DNA from: Ideonella oryzae
Lineage (GTDB): Bacteria > Pseudomonadota > Gammaproteobacteria > Burkholderiales > Burkholderiaceae_C
NCBI RefSeq assembly: GCF_024055665.1
Contig: NZ_JAMXMC010000011.1
Span: 1 to 64,000 of the forward strand
DNA: 64,000 bases
Direction of reading: 5' to 3'
This document shows positions 11,015 to 22,889 of this stretch, piece by piece. The stretch's first letter is position 1, and every line of letters begins with the position of its first letter. A program made the translations under genes and the position numbers. Below the pieces are notes generated by a model. The model ran no database searches. It had not been told where the DNA came from and saw only the letters and a list, made by a program, of their open reading frames with translations.

Positions 11015-13288
11015 TCAGGCCGCTGGAACGGCTTCGGGTTGGGCCGGCAGCAGGCAGGCCGCCAGGCCGGCGAGCCAGGCCTGCAGGGCCGGGCCGCGGC
11101 GCAGGCGCCCGGTGACGGTCGCGCCGGCCGCCTCCGGCGCGGGCAGGTGCTGGCGGCGTGCCGCGAGGCTGCCCTCGGGCAGCAACTGCCAGACCGGCAC
11201 GGCGCGCTGGGCGCGCGGCAGGCGCAGGCGCTGCAGGCGGCGCTCGCGCTGGGCCTCGTCCCAGGGGCGGTCCAGGTGGACGATCAGGGGCAGGCGCGGC
11301 GCGGTGGGAATGCGCGGCTCGCTGCCGGGCAGGCCGTCGGCCACCAGCAGCAGGCTGGGGCCCTCGGCATCGCGGAAGCGGCGCAGCACGGCATCGGCCT
11401 CGCGGTTGGCCGTGGGCAGCACCTGGGCCTGCCAGCCGGCCGCGGCCAGCCACTCGTTGAGCAGCTCGGCCCAGGCGGGCATCTCCTCGGCGGCGTCCGA
11501 CTCGGCAAACAGCACCACGCGGGACAGGCCGCGGCCCAGGGCCTCGGCCAGCAACTCGGGCAGGGCCACCAGCGCGGCCTCGCGCTCGGCCGCCTCGGCC
11601 TGGGCCAGCTGGGCGCGCAGCGCCAGCTGGTCGCTGTCGGACAGGAAGCCGCTGCGCTGCCAGCGCGCCAGCAGCGGCGTGGTGGCGGCCAGGGCCTGGG
11701 CGTGGCGCTGACGGGTCTCGTCGGGCCAGGCCACGGCGCGCTCTTCAGGCGCCCAGGCCGGCCACTGGTCGGCCACCTCGGCCCAGCCGCGCTGCAGCAG
11801 CAGCGGGCCCAGGGCTTCCGGCGTGGCGGCGGCCAGGCCCTGGGCCACGGCGCCGGTGCCCAGGCGGTCCAGCCGGCCCAGCCAGGCCTCGGCCTCGGCC
11901 GGATGGCTCTGCAGGCCGTCCTCGGGCGACAGCACCCACAGCCAGGGCGCGGCGGTGTCCTCTTCGGCCGGCAGGGCCAGCCAGCCGGGGCGCTGGTCCA
12001 CGATCAGCACGTCCAGGCCGGCCGGCAGCGGCTCGCCGGGGTGCAGCAGCTGCACCGAGGCGTCCGCGCTCAGCGGAGCCAGCAGGGCCTGCCAGCGCGC
12101 GCGCAGGGCCTCGTCGGCCTCGCCACGCAGACGCACCGCCACCTGACGGGCGCCGAAATGGCGCTGCACCAGCTGCCAGGCCAGGGCCAGCTCACGCTCG
12201 GGCTCCAGGCCCTCGGCGTCGGCCAGCAGGCAGGCACCGGCGCAGGCGGCGAAGAAGGCCGCTTCGCTCTGGGCCAGGCGGGCCGGCAGCGGGCCGGCGG
12301 CAGCGCCCTCGAACTCGGCGGCTTCCAGGCCCTGCGGGAAGCTGGCTTCCAGGTGGACGATGCGCTGCCGCAGGTCGCCCTTGAGCGCCAGCTGCTGCCA
12401 GACGGCCTCGTCCACGGTCAGCCGGTGGCCGCAGCGGGCAGCCACCGCCACCAGCTCGTCCAGGGCCTCGGTCTCGTTCAGGCTGAGGCGGCCATCGCGG
12501 TCCTGCCAGCGCGAGACAGCCTGGCGCAGCGTCTCGGGGCAGCCGTGGCCGGCCTCCCACTGCAGGCGGCGGGCGGCCAGGGTCAGGCGGCTGGGGGTGG
12601 GCGGTTGCGGGGCCGGGGCCGGCGCGGGCGGGGCTTCGACCACCGGCTCGGCACCGACCTCGGCACCGACCTCGGCTTCGGGCCGGGCCTCGGGCGCCGG
12701 CGACTGGGCCTCGGCGGCTTCCAGCGCGGGCAGCGGCGTTTCAGTGGGCGCTGGCGGGGCCACCGGCGCATCGGCCGGCGCCGGCTCGGGGCGCTCGGAG
12801 ACGGCGGGCACCGCGGCCTCCGCCACCGTCGCCTCGGACGCGGAGGCGGCCGGGCTGCGGCGGCGCGAGCGGCCGGATTTGCGGGCCGGAGGCTCGGTGG
12901 CCTCGGGCTCGACGGATGCCGGTACCGGCGCGGCGGCCGGGGTCTCGACCTCTGCGTCAGCCGGGGCCAAGGTGGCCACGGCCTCGGCCTCGGCTGCGGC
13001 CGGGCGCCGCTTGGCACTCTTGCGGGCCGGCGCGCGCGGGGTGGCCGGCTCGGCCTCAGCCAGCGCCTCAGGCTCAGGCGACGGAGGCTCGGCCACCTCT
13101 GCCTTGACGGCTGCCGTCTTGCGGGGCTTGGCCGGCGCACGCTTGCGGGCGGGCTTGGCGGCGGGGGCCTCGGGTTCGATGGACGCCTCAGGGGCAGAGG
13201 CGAGGATGGGGGCCGCGTCCAGCGCGGCCATCAGCGGCGCGTCGTCGGCCGGTGCGGCGGCGCGGCGGCGCCGGGAGGTGGTCGCCAT
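11015..13288 (-). CDS. Probable catalytically inactive SNF2-family helicase-like protein with Ala/Pro/Glu-rich N-terminus
   Basis: 757 residues. Residues 1 to about 215 are low-complexity and rich in Ala, Pro and Glu with Lys/Arg patches. The rest follows the order of a SNF2 helicase but with ruined motifs. ACLLADAEGLEPERELALAW (about residue 350) sits where ADEMGLGKTxQAL would be, so Walker A Gly-Lys-Thr is lost. DVLIVDQRP (about residue 425) sits where DEAH would be, then WVLSPEDGL as motif III. A helicase-C-like unit follows: VVLFAESD, then LLLVADGL, then IVHLDRPWDEAQRERRLQR at about 685, near motif VI. The frame is intact. The helicase relationship is my inference from motif order; a regulatory or structural role is possible. 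Confidence 0.65.
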   Translation of the reverse strand: MATTSRRRRAAAPADDAPLMAALDAAPILASAPEASIEPEAPAAKPARKRAPAKPRKTAAVKAEVAEPPSPEPEALAEAEPATPRAPARKSAKRRPAAAEAEAVATLAPADAEVETPAAAPVPASVEPEATEPPARKSGRSRRRSPAASASEATVAEAAVPAVSERPEPAPADAPVAPPAPTETPLPALEAAEAQSPAPEARPEAEVGAEVGAEPVVEAPPAPAPAPQPPTPSRLTLAARRLQWEAGHGCPETLRQAVSRWQDRDGRLSLNETEALDELVAVAARCGHRLTVDEAVWQQLALKGDLRQRIVHLEASFPQGLEAAEFEGAAAGPLPARLAQSEAAFFAACAGACLLADAEGLEPERELALAWQLVQRHFGARQVAVRLRGEADEALRARWQALLAPLSADASVQLLHPGEPLPAGLDVLIVDQRPGWLALPAEEDTAAPWLWVLSPEDGLQSHPAEAEAWLGRLDRLGTGAVAQGLAAATPEALGPLLLQRGWAEVADQWPAWAPEERAVAWPDETRQRHAQALAATTPLLARWQRSGFLSDSDQLALRAQLAQAEAAEREAALVALPELLAEALGRGLSRVVLFAESDAAEEMPAWAELLNEWLAAAGWQAQVLPTANREADAVLRRFRDAEGPSLLLVADGLPGSEPRIPTAPRLPLIVHLDRPWDEAQRERRLQRLRLPRAQRAVPVWQLLPEGSLAARRQHLPAPEAAGATVTGRLRRGPALQAWLAGLAACLLPAQPEAVPAA

Positions 13289-13412
13289 GGGGCGAGTTGC
13301 TTTCTGTGAATCGATGAAGACGGCGCCAGGCGCCTGCCGGATCCCGCCGAACAACTCAGGCTGAGTCGACGCGGGAGCGCTATTGTGAAGTGAAGGGATG
13401 ATGTGAGAGCGG

Positions 13413-14489
13413 TCAGCGCATCTTGGCGTCACATCCTTGGGGAACTTTGGACCAGGCCAGCAGCTCCTTGCGTTCGAGCACCACCTGCCAATCGGGCTCC
13501 GAAGCCGCCTCAGCCACGGGTGCCAGCAGGACCTGAGCACCAATGCGCAAACGAATGCTCAACGGACAGACCGCCGCCGGAACATCTGCTGCTGCGGGCA
13601 CCGCGCACACGGGCACCCCGGCCGCCAGATTGAGTTGCAGGCATCCGCTTCGGGTCAAGACAGCCCGAACGGGCTGCACATGACCCAGCTGAAGACGGGC
13701 CATGACGTTGTCCAGCAGGTAGCCCGCACTGCCTGTGGCAGACACCACCAACATCAGTTCGACCATCGTCAGAGCCAGTGCGGCCACCAGACTGCGATCC
13801 CAAAGAAACACCCGAAGCGTGGTGGTCACGGCCAACAGCAGGATCAGGCCCACCAGAATGGTGACGGCGGTCCAAGTAGATGCATGGGCCAGTTGACCAC
13901 CGCCCGCCAAGGGGGCCACGACGACCAGGGGCAACGACAGCGCAGCGAACTGCAGCGCAAAGGCCATGGCGGCCAACAAGCCGGGTACCCGCGCAACCCT
14001 GGCTGCGGGCGCCAATGAAAGAGAGGCCCAGAACAACAGTGCAGCAAGGGCCAGCCCCGTCACCGCTTGCCCCAAGCCACCATGCCAGGTCGCAGGCGCC
14101 ACAGCCCAGACAGCGAAATAGCCCACCCAGACCAGGCTGGCCAGCACGGTGCTGATCAGAAGCAGCCTGCCCGAAGGCCGGGCACCTGGCGGCCAAGGCA
14201 GGCCATGGCGCATCAGCAGGCTGGGCAGAACCAGCATGACGAACAAGGCGAATAAGGTGGCCAGCCCCAGCAAGGCCACGGCATAAAGCAGCGAGAGCGC
14301 CGAGGCCAAGCTCAGGTCCGGCATGAAGCCGACGCGCGCAAAGAAGGCCAGCAGCGTCAGCCCCCCCACCAGCAAGGACAGCTGTGACAAAGGAACCAGT
14401 GGCAGTTCCTTGAGCCACCCCAGATGCCGCTGGACGAACGATGGGGGGGGCGGTTGCCTGACCAGACCAGGGCCGGCCCCGGTGGTCAT
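13413..14489 (-). CDS. Multi-pass membrane protein of unknown function with extracytoplasmic C-terminal domain
   Basis: About 358 residues with roughly seven or eight hydrophobic segments in residues 30-240. A soluble C-terminal part contains four spaced Cys residues, which suggests a domain outside the cytoplasm. The ATG at 14489 was preferred because GAGG lies 9 bases upstream; in-frame ATG (14498) and TTG (14528) starts are possible. Third-position GC bias is somewhat weaker than in the neighbours. I do not recognise the family. Confidence 0.65.
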   Translation of the reverse strand: MTTGAGPGLVRQPPPPSFVQRHLGWLKELPLVPLSQLSLLVGGLTLLAFFARVGFMPDLSLASALSLLYAVALLGLATLFALFVMLVLPSLLMRHGLPWPPGARPSGRLLLISTVLASLVWVGYFAVWAVAPATWHGGLGQAVTGLALAALLFWASLSLAPAARVARVPGLLAAMAFALQFAALSLPLVVVAPLAGGGQLAHASTWTAVTILVGLILLLAVTTTLRVFLWDRSLVAALALTMVELMLVVSATGSAGYLLDNVMARLQLGHVQPVRAVLTRSGCLQLNLAAGVPVCAVPAAADVPAAVCPLSIRLRIGAQVLLAPVAEAASEPDWQVVLERKELLAWSKVPQGCDAKMR

Positions 14490-14573
14490 CCTCGTCATCC
14501 TCAAGCGACCCGACAACGTGTTCCCCAAGGTTTGCCAGTCCCCGGAATCAGACCACCGGTCTCGCCGCAGGAC

Positions 14574-15272
14574 TCACTGCGCACCATGACACTGCTTGTA
14601 CTTGCGCCCGCTGCCGCACGGGCAAGGGTCGTTGCGCCCGACCTTCGGGCCCTCGCGCCGGCGGGGTGCGGCGGGCATGCGCTGGGCCAGGAAGCGGGCA
14701 TAGATGGCCTGTGCCTGGCCGGCCAGGGCGTCGGCGGCGGCCTCGTGCTCTTCGTCGCTGAGCGGATGCTGCTCCAGGTACGCCCAGCCCTCCTCGGTGC
14801 CATAGCTCAGCATGGTGGCAAACCACTCGGGTTGCGCCGTGAGCAGAGGTGTCCAGGCCGGCATGTCCCGGGCCATGCCCAGCACATAGCCCTGACACCA
14901 GTCGTCCATGATGGACACGACCCGGCCATCGGGCAGGGCACGCTCCGACAGCAAGGGGGCGTACTCGCCCGGGATCATCAGCGCGCTGGCTATCGCGTTC
15001 CACTGCTGCATCAGCAGGCCCACCATCGCCTGCATCTGGTCTTCGCTCTCGAATGCCGGGGCCTGCACGCCTTCGTCAGCGTCCCACACCCATTTCAGGG
15101 CCTGGGTGGGCATGACGAAGTTGGGCGCGCTGATGAGGGCACAAAAGAAACCATCGATGGCCGAGGCGCTGAGTGGCCGGTCCAGGCCGTTGTCCTCGGC
15201 AAACAGGAAGGTCTCCAGACACTCAATGTCCTCGTCACTCCAGGGCCGGTCGGCGGGTGGCGTGAACTGCAT
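14574..15272 (-). CDS. UPF0149/YecA-like protein with C-terminal SEC-C zinc motif
   Basis: 232 residues. The N-terminal helical part ([11 protein letters not shown] about residue 40; WDDWCQGY-like [14 protein letters not shown]) matches the UPF0149/YecA family. The C-terminus [16 protein letters not shown] is a SEC-C zinc-binding motif, as at the SecA C-terminus. YecA is reported to contact ribosomes or SecA. The ATG at 15272 has GGAG six bases upstream; a TTG six bases earlier is less likely. It lies 14 bp downstream of tgt on the same strand. Confidence 0.88.
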   Translation of the reverse strand: MQFTPPADRPWSDEDIECLETFLFAEDNGLDRPLSASAIDGFFCALISAPNFVMPTQALKWVWDADEGVQAPAFESEDQMQAMVGLLMQQWNAIASALMIPGEYAPLLSERALPDGRVVSIMDDWCQGYVLGMARDMPAWTPLLTAQPEWFATMLSYGTEEGWAYLEQHPLSDEEHEAAADALAGQAQAIYARFLAQRMPAAPRRREGPKVGRNDPCPCGSGRKYKQCHGAQ

Positions 15273-15286
15273 GGGCAACTCCAGGC

Positions 15287-18514
<3,228 letters not shown>

Positions 18515-18973
18515 TCAGTCCGGGTCGTCCAGCGACAGGATCCAGCGCACCACCAGACGGGCATCGTCCTCGCTGATGGCGATGCGGTTGGCCGGCATGG
18601 CCAGGCCGGTGACCTGGTACTTCCAGTGCGGGTCGTAGGGGTTGGAGCCGCCGAGCACGGCGCGGGTCAGGCGCTCCAGGGCGCCGCCGTCGTGGCGGTA
18701 CTTGGTGGCGACATTGCGCCAGGCCGGCGCGATCGGCGGACGGGCCGCGGCCGGCGTGGCGGCGGCCTGCTCGCTGTCCTCGTCCTCATCGGCGGACCGG
18801 GGGTCGATCTGGTGGCAGCTGAAGCAACCGGCAGACTGGGCAACTCGCTCGGCCCGGGCGCCGTCGACCGCCGGTGCGGCCGCCTGACCGCTGCCGGCCG
18901 CCAGCAGCGCCAGCACGGGCCACAGACGCAAGGTGGCAGAGACAGTGAACGGGAAGGCGGCGCGGGCGGTCAT
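18515..18973 (-). CDS. Exported class I-type c-type cytochrome
   Basis: 152 residues: a signal peptide (about 1-32, ending GQAAA), one heme-attachment motif CFSCH (about residue 50), and a candidate distal ligand in GLAMPAN near residue 125. The final helix ARLVVRWILSL is typical of small cytochromes c. An acidic insert (ADEDEDSEQ) follows the heme site. It probably carries electrons in the periplasm. No oxidoreductase gene is adjacent. Confidence 0.85.
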   Translation of the reverse strand: MTARAAFPFTVSATLRLWPVLALLAAGSGQAAAPAVDGARAERVAQSAGCFSCHQIDPRSADEDEDSEQAAATPAAARPPIAPAWRNVATKYRHDGGALERLTRAVLGGSNPYDPHWKYQVTGLAMPANRIAISEDDARLVVRWILSLDDPD

Positions 18974-19032
18974 GGCAGGGGCAGGAAGCAGTGGTCAGGC
19001 GCTAGCTTACCTGCCCGGCGGCGGCAGCGCGC

Positions 19033-20133
19033 TCAGCGCCGGTCCAGCAACATCGCGTCGCCGTAGCTGAAGAAGCGGTAGCGCGCCTCGATGGCATGGC
19101 GGTAGAGCGCCATGATGTGCTCGTGGCCGGCGAAGGCGCTCACCAGCATCATCAGCGTGCTCTTGGGCAGGTGGAAGTTGGTCACCAGCCGGTCCACCAC
19201 CCGGAAGCGGAAGCCGGGGGTGATGAAGATGTCGGTCTCGCCATGGCAGGCCCGATCCAGGCCCTCGCGGCTGCCGGTCTGCACCGCGGCCGACTCCAGC
19301 GCCCGCAGCGTGGTGGTGCCCACCGAGACGATGCGCCCGCCGGCCGCCCGGGTGCGGGCGATGGCATCCACCGTGGCCTGCGGCACCTCGAACCACTCGC
19401 TGTGCATCTTGTGCTCGGCGATGTTCTCGGTACGCACCGGCTGGAAGGTGCCGGCGCCCACGTGCAGGGTGACCTGGGTGCGCTCGATGCCACGCGCGGC
19501 CAGGGCGGCCAGCACGCCTTCGTCGAAGTGCAGCGCCGCCGTGGGGGCGGCCACCGCGCCCGGACGGGCGGCGAAGACGGTCTGGTAGCGGGTCTCGTCC
19601 TCCGGCGCGTCGTCGTGCGTGATGTAGGGCGGCAGCGGCACGTGGCCGAAGGCCTCCAGCAGGGCGAAGGGCTCGCCGGGCACCCGCAGGTGGAACAGGG
19701 CGTTGTCCGGCCCGGCCCGGCCGAGCACCTCGGCCTCGAAGCCTTCGCCGCGGTCGGTGCCCAGGCGCACCGTGCTGCCGGGCTTGGGTGACTTGCTGGC
19801 CCGCACATGGGCCAGCAGCTCACCCGGCACGCCCGGCGGGGTGGGCAGCACCCGCTCGACCAGGGCCTCGACGCTGCCGCCGGTGGCCTTCTCACCATGC
19901 AGGCGGGCCTTGAGCACCCGGGTGTCGTTGAAGACCAGCAGGTCTCCGGGCTGGAGCAAGCCGGGCAACTCGCGGAAGACCCGGTCCACCGGGCGGTCGC
20001 CGCGGCCATCGAGCAGGCGGGCGGCGCTGCGCTCGGCGGCGGGCTGCTGCGCGATCAGTTCGGGGGGGAGGGGAAAGTCGAAATCGGCCAGGGTGAAGGC
20101 CGAAGCGCCGAACGGCGTGGGAGACACAGACAT
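19033..20133 (-). CDS. queA: S-adenosylmethionine:tRNA ribosyltransferase-isomerase
   Basis: 366 residues. QueA transfers the ribosyl part of SAM to preQ1 in tRNA to make epoxyqueuosine. Diagnostic blocks are [25 protein letters not shown], the long PPYI...[10 protein letters not shown] segment, [17 protein letters not shown] and [15 protein letters not shown]. The ATG at 20133 gives MSVSPTPFG; an in-frame start 15 codons upstream is unneeded. Confidence 0.96.
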   Translation of the reverse strand: MSVSPTPFGASAFTLADFDFPLPPELIAQQPAAERSAARLLDGRGDRPVDRVFRELPGLLQPGDLLVFNDTRVLKARLHGEKATGGSVEALVERVLPTPPGVPGELLAHVRASKSPKPGSTVRLGTDRGEGFEAEVLGRAGPDNALFHLRVPGEPFALLEAFGHVPLPPYITHDDAPEDETRYQTVFAARPGAVAAPTAALHFDEGVLAALAARGIERTQVTLHVGAGTFQPVRTENIAEHKMHSEWFEVPQATVDAIARTRAAGGRIVSVGTTTLRALESAAVQTGSREGLDRACHGETDIFITPGFRFRVVDRLVTNFHLPKSTLMMLVSAFAGHEHIMALYRHAIEARYRFFSYGDAMLLDRR

Positions 20134-20227
20134 GGCTTGCAGGCTTGACCGGCCTTCAAGTGTTGGACAGACACACATTCTCCCATGGGCGCGCTGGCCT
20201 TGCAGGCCAGGCCGGCGGGCTGCGGCA

Positions 20228-20392
20228 TCAGCCCCCGTGGGCCGCCTGTGCGGGAACGGCCGGCGTGGCAGCCGCGGCCGCGTTGGTGTCGGACCGGTCC
20301 CAGGCCCAGGCCAGAGCCAGCGCCAGCAGCAGCACCATCGACAACCAGAACATCAAGCGACCAAAGACCCGCAGCGCGACGACCATGAACAT
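20228..20392 (-). CDS. Putative 54-residue single-pass membrane protein
   Basis: A short open frame [20 protein letters not shown]... with one strong transmembrane helix (about residues 10-30) and an Ala/Pro-rich tail ending AAHGG. Its third codon positions are mostly G or C, as in real genes here. It fills the otherwise empty 416 bp between divergent queA and recG. No clear ribosome binding site was seen, and the start could also be at 20386. I do not recognise a family. Confidence 0.5.
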   Translation of the reverse strand: MFMVVALRVFGRLMFWLSMVLLLALALAWAWDRSDTNAAAAATPAVPAQAAHGG

Positions 20393-20549
20393 CCATTTCT
20401 GCAGCGGCGCGTTCCCTGTCCGCTGTTGGGCTCCGGATTGTCACCGCAGGACCGCCTCCCCGGCAGGGGCGAGATCCCGCAAGGTGAAAAAAAGTGTCTG
20501 CGGCTGTGGCGGCCGGGCCGCATCCCGGCGCTGCGGCGAGAATTCCTGC

Positions 20550-22676
20550 ATGCCTGACGCCCGCGCCGCGGCCCCCCCCGCCCCTGCTGCTGCCCCGGCC
20601 ACCGACAAGCCACGCTCGGGGCCCGCCCGCGCCCTGGAGCGCCTGGGCCTGACCACCCCGCTGGCCCTGGCCCTGCACCTGCCGCTGCGCTACGAGGACG
20701 AGACCCGGCTGACCCCGCTGCGCGAGGGCCGGCTGGGGCTGCCGCTGCAGACCGAGGGCGTGGTGACCGAATGCAAGGTGGAGCTGCGCCCGCGCCGCCA
20801 GCTGGTGGTCCGGCTGCAGGACGATGCCGGTGACGAGCTGGTGCTGCGCTTCATCCACTTCTACCCCTCGCACCAGAAGACGCTGGCTCCGGGCGCCCGG
20901 GTGCGGGTGCGCGGCGAGTTGCGCGGCGGCTTCTTCGGCCGCGAGATGGTGCACCCGACCTTCAAGGCGGTGCAGGACGGCACGCCGCTGGCGGCCTCGC
21001 TCACCCCCGTCTACCCCAGCACCGCCCAGCTGCCCCAGGCCTATCTGCGCAAGGCGGTGGCCGCCGGCCTGGCCCGCGCCCCGCTGGACGAGGTGCTGCC
21101 CGCCGGCAGCGTGCCCGCCGGCCTGCCCACGCTGCGCGACGCCCTGCACTTCCTGCACCACCCGCCACCGAAGGCCCAGCTGGCCACGCTGGAGGATCAC
21201 AGCCACCCGGCCTGGCAGCGCCTGAAGTTCGAGGAGCTGCTGGCCCAGCAGCTCTCGCAGATGCAGTCGCGCCGCGAACGCGCCCTGCTGGCCGCCCCCG
21301 CCCTGCCCGCCCGGCCCGGCGGCCTGCACGAGCGCCTGCTGGCCCAGCTGCCCTGGGGCCTGACCCGGGCCCAGCACCGGGTGTGCGAGGAGATTGCCAC
21401 CGACCTGGCCCAGCCCCAGCCCATGCACCGGCTGCTGCAGGGTGATGTGGGCGCGGGCAAGACGGTGGTGGCCGCGCTGTGCGCCGCCATCGCCATGGAC
21501 CAGGGCTGGCAGTGCGCGCTGATGGCGCCCACCGAGATCCTGGCCGAGCAGCACTTCGCCAAGCTGGTGCAGTGGCTGGCGCCGCTGGGCATCACCGTGG
21601 CGTGGCTGACCGGCAGCCGCAAGGGCAAGGCCCGCCAGGCCATGCTGGCCAAGGTGGCCAGCGGCGAGGCCCTGCTGGTGGTGGGCACGCACGCGGTGAT
21701 CCAGGACGACGTGGTGTTCGCCCGGCTGGGCCTGGCCATCGTGGACGAGCAGCACCGCTTCGGCGTGGCGCAGCGGCTGGAACTGCGGCGCAAGCTGCGC
21801 GCACAGACCGACGACGGCCGGCCGTTGGAGCCGCACCTGCTGATGATGAGCGCCACGCCCATCCCGCGCACCCTGGCCATGACCTACTACGCCGACCTGG
21901 AGGTCTCCACCATCGACGAGCTGCCGCCCGGACGCACGCCCATCGTCACCAAGGTGTTCGCCGACAGCCGGCGCCACGAGGTGATGGAGCGCATCGGCGA
22001 GGAGGTGGCGCGCGGCCGGCAGGTCTACTGGGTCTGTCCGCTGATCGAGGAGAGCGAGAACGACGACGACAGCCGCGGCACGCCGCTGTCCGAGCTGAGC
22101 AACGCCACCGCCACCCGCGAGGACCTGGCCCAGGCCCTGCCCGGCGTGGAGGTGGGCCTGCTGCACGGGCGCATGCCACCGGCCGAGAAGGCCGCGGTGA
22201 TGGCGTGCTTCTCGGCCGGCGAGCTGCAGGTGCTGGTGGCCACCACGGTGATCGAGGTGGGCGTGGACGTGCCCAATGCCAGCCTGATGGTGATCGAGCA
22301 TGCCGAGCGCTTCGGCCTGGCCCAGCTGCACCAGCTGCGCGGCCGGGTGGGCCGCGGCAGCGTGGCCAGCGTCTGCGTGCTGCTCTACGGCACGCCCCTG
22401 TCGGACACGGGCAAGCAGCGGCTGAAGGCCATGGTGGAGACGACCGACGGCTTCGAGATCGCCCGACGCGACCTGGAGATCCGCGGCCCGGGCGAGTTCA
22501 TGGGGGCCCGCCAGTCGGGCGATGCGCTGCTGCGTTTTGCCGACCTGGCCGAGGATGCGCCCCTGCTGGCCCGCGCCCGCGGCCTGGCCAGCCAACTGCT
22601 GGACCGGCACCCCGCCGCGGCGCGGGCCCAGGTGGCGCGCTGGCTGGGCCCGCGCGCGGAGTTCCTCAAGGCCTGA
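20550..22676 (+). CDS. recG: ATP-dependent DNA helicase RecG
   Basis: 708 residues. RecG reverses stalled replication forks and branch-migrates Holliday junctions. The N-terminal wedge/OB domain includes LHLPLRYEDETRLTPL (about residues 45-60). Walker A is GDVGAGKTVVA (about 298), motif II is VDEQHRFGVAQR, motif III is MSATPIPRTLAM, and motif VI contains QLRGRVGRG. A Pro/Ala-rich leader of about 25 residues precedes the conserved part, so the true start could be slightly later. Inverted repeats follow before the next gene. Confidence 0.96.
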   Translation: MPDARAAAPPAPAAAPATDKPRSGPARALERLGLTTPLALALHLPLRYEDETRLTPLREGRLGLPLQTEGVVTECKVELRPRRQLVVRLQDDAGDELVLRFIHFYPSHQKTLAPGARVRVRGELRGGFFGREMVHPTFKAVQDGTPLAASLTPVYPSTAQLPQAYLRKAVAAGLARAPLDEVLPAGSVPAGLPTLRDALHFLHHPPPKAQLATLEDHSHPAWQRLKFEELLAQQLSQMQSRRERALLAAPALPARPGGLHERLLAQLPWGLTRAQHRVCEEIATDLAQPQPMHRLLQGDVGAGKTVVAALCAAIAMDQGWQCALMAPTEILAEQHFAKLVQWLAPLGITVAWLTGSRKGKARQAMLAKVASGEALLVVGTHAVIQDDVVFARLGLAIVDEQHRFGVAQRLELRRKLRAQTDDGRPLEPHLLMMSATPIPRTLAMTYYADLEVSTIDELPPGRTPIVTKVFADSRRHEVMERIGEEVARGRQVYWVCPLIEESENDDDSRGTPLSELSNATATREDLAQALPGVEVGLLHGRMPPAEKAAVMACFSAGELQVLVATTVIEVGVDVPNASLMVIEHAERFGLAQLHQLRGRVGRGSVASVCVLLYGTPLSDTGKQRLKAMVETTDGFEIARRDLEIRGPGEFMGARQSGDALLRFADLAEDAPLLARARGLASQLLDRHPAAARAQVARWLGPRAEFLKA

Positions 22677-22746
22677 CCGCTCGCGGGGCTCCGGGCGACA
22701 CCCACCGGGGTTTCTACCCGGACCGCATTACAACCCCTCACACCCT

Positions 22747-22810
22747 CCTGTCATGTCTGACAGGTATCCCCCAAAGTGGGGGATACCTGGACCCTGTCAC
22801 GGCTCTGACA
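22747..22810. promoter_or_regulatory. Cluster of three inverted repeats upstream of the first M4 protease
   Basis: Three perfect inverted repeats lie end to end: CCTGTCA/TGACAGG at 22747-22764 (4-base spacer), CAGGTATCCCCC/GGGGGATACCTG at 22761-22789 (5-base loop), and TGTCA/TGACA at 22795-22810 (6-base spacer). The outer two share the half-site TGTCA. There is no T-run. This looks like a regulator-binding region or an RNA hairpin in the leader of the protease gene that starts at 22890. It could also serve the end of the recG transcript. Confidence 0.6.
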
Positions 22811-22889
22811 CTGCGCTTCGGCCCGTCTCCTGTGACCCGGGAAGGGGCCGAAGCACACAACACAACCCACCCACGAGGACATCCCTTCC

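Noticed and set aside
12590-13280. Low-complexity GC-rich region that could be non-coding or a repeat array
   Set aside because: It is in frame with the pseudo-helicase gene and gives an Ala/Pro/Glu-rich head, so it is most simply coding.
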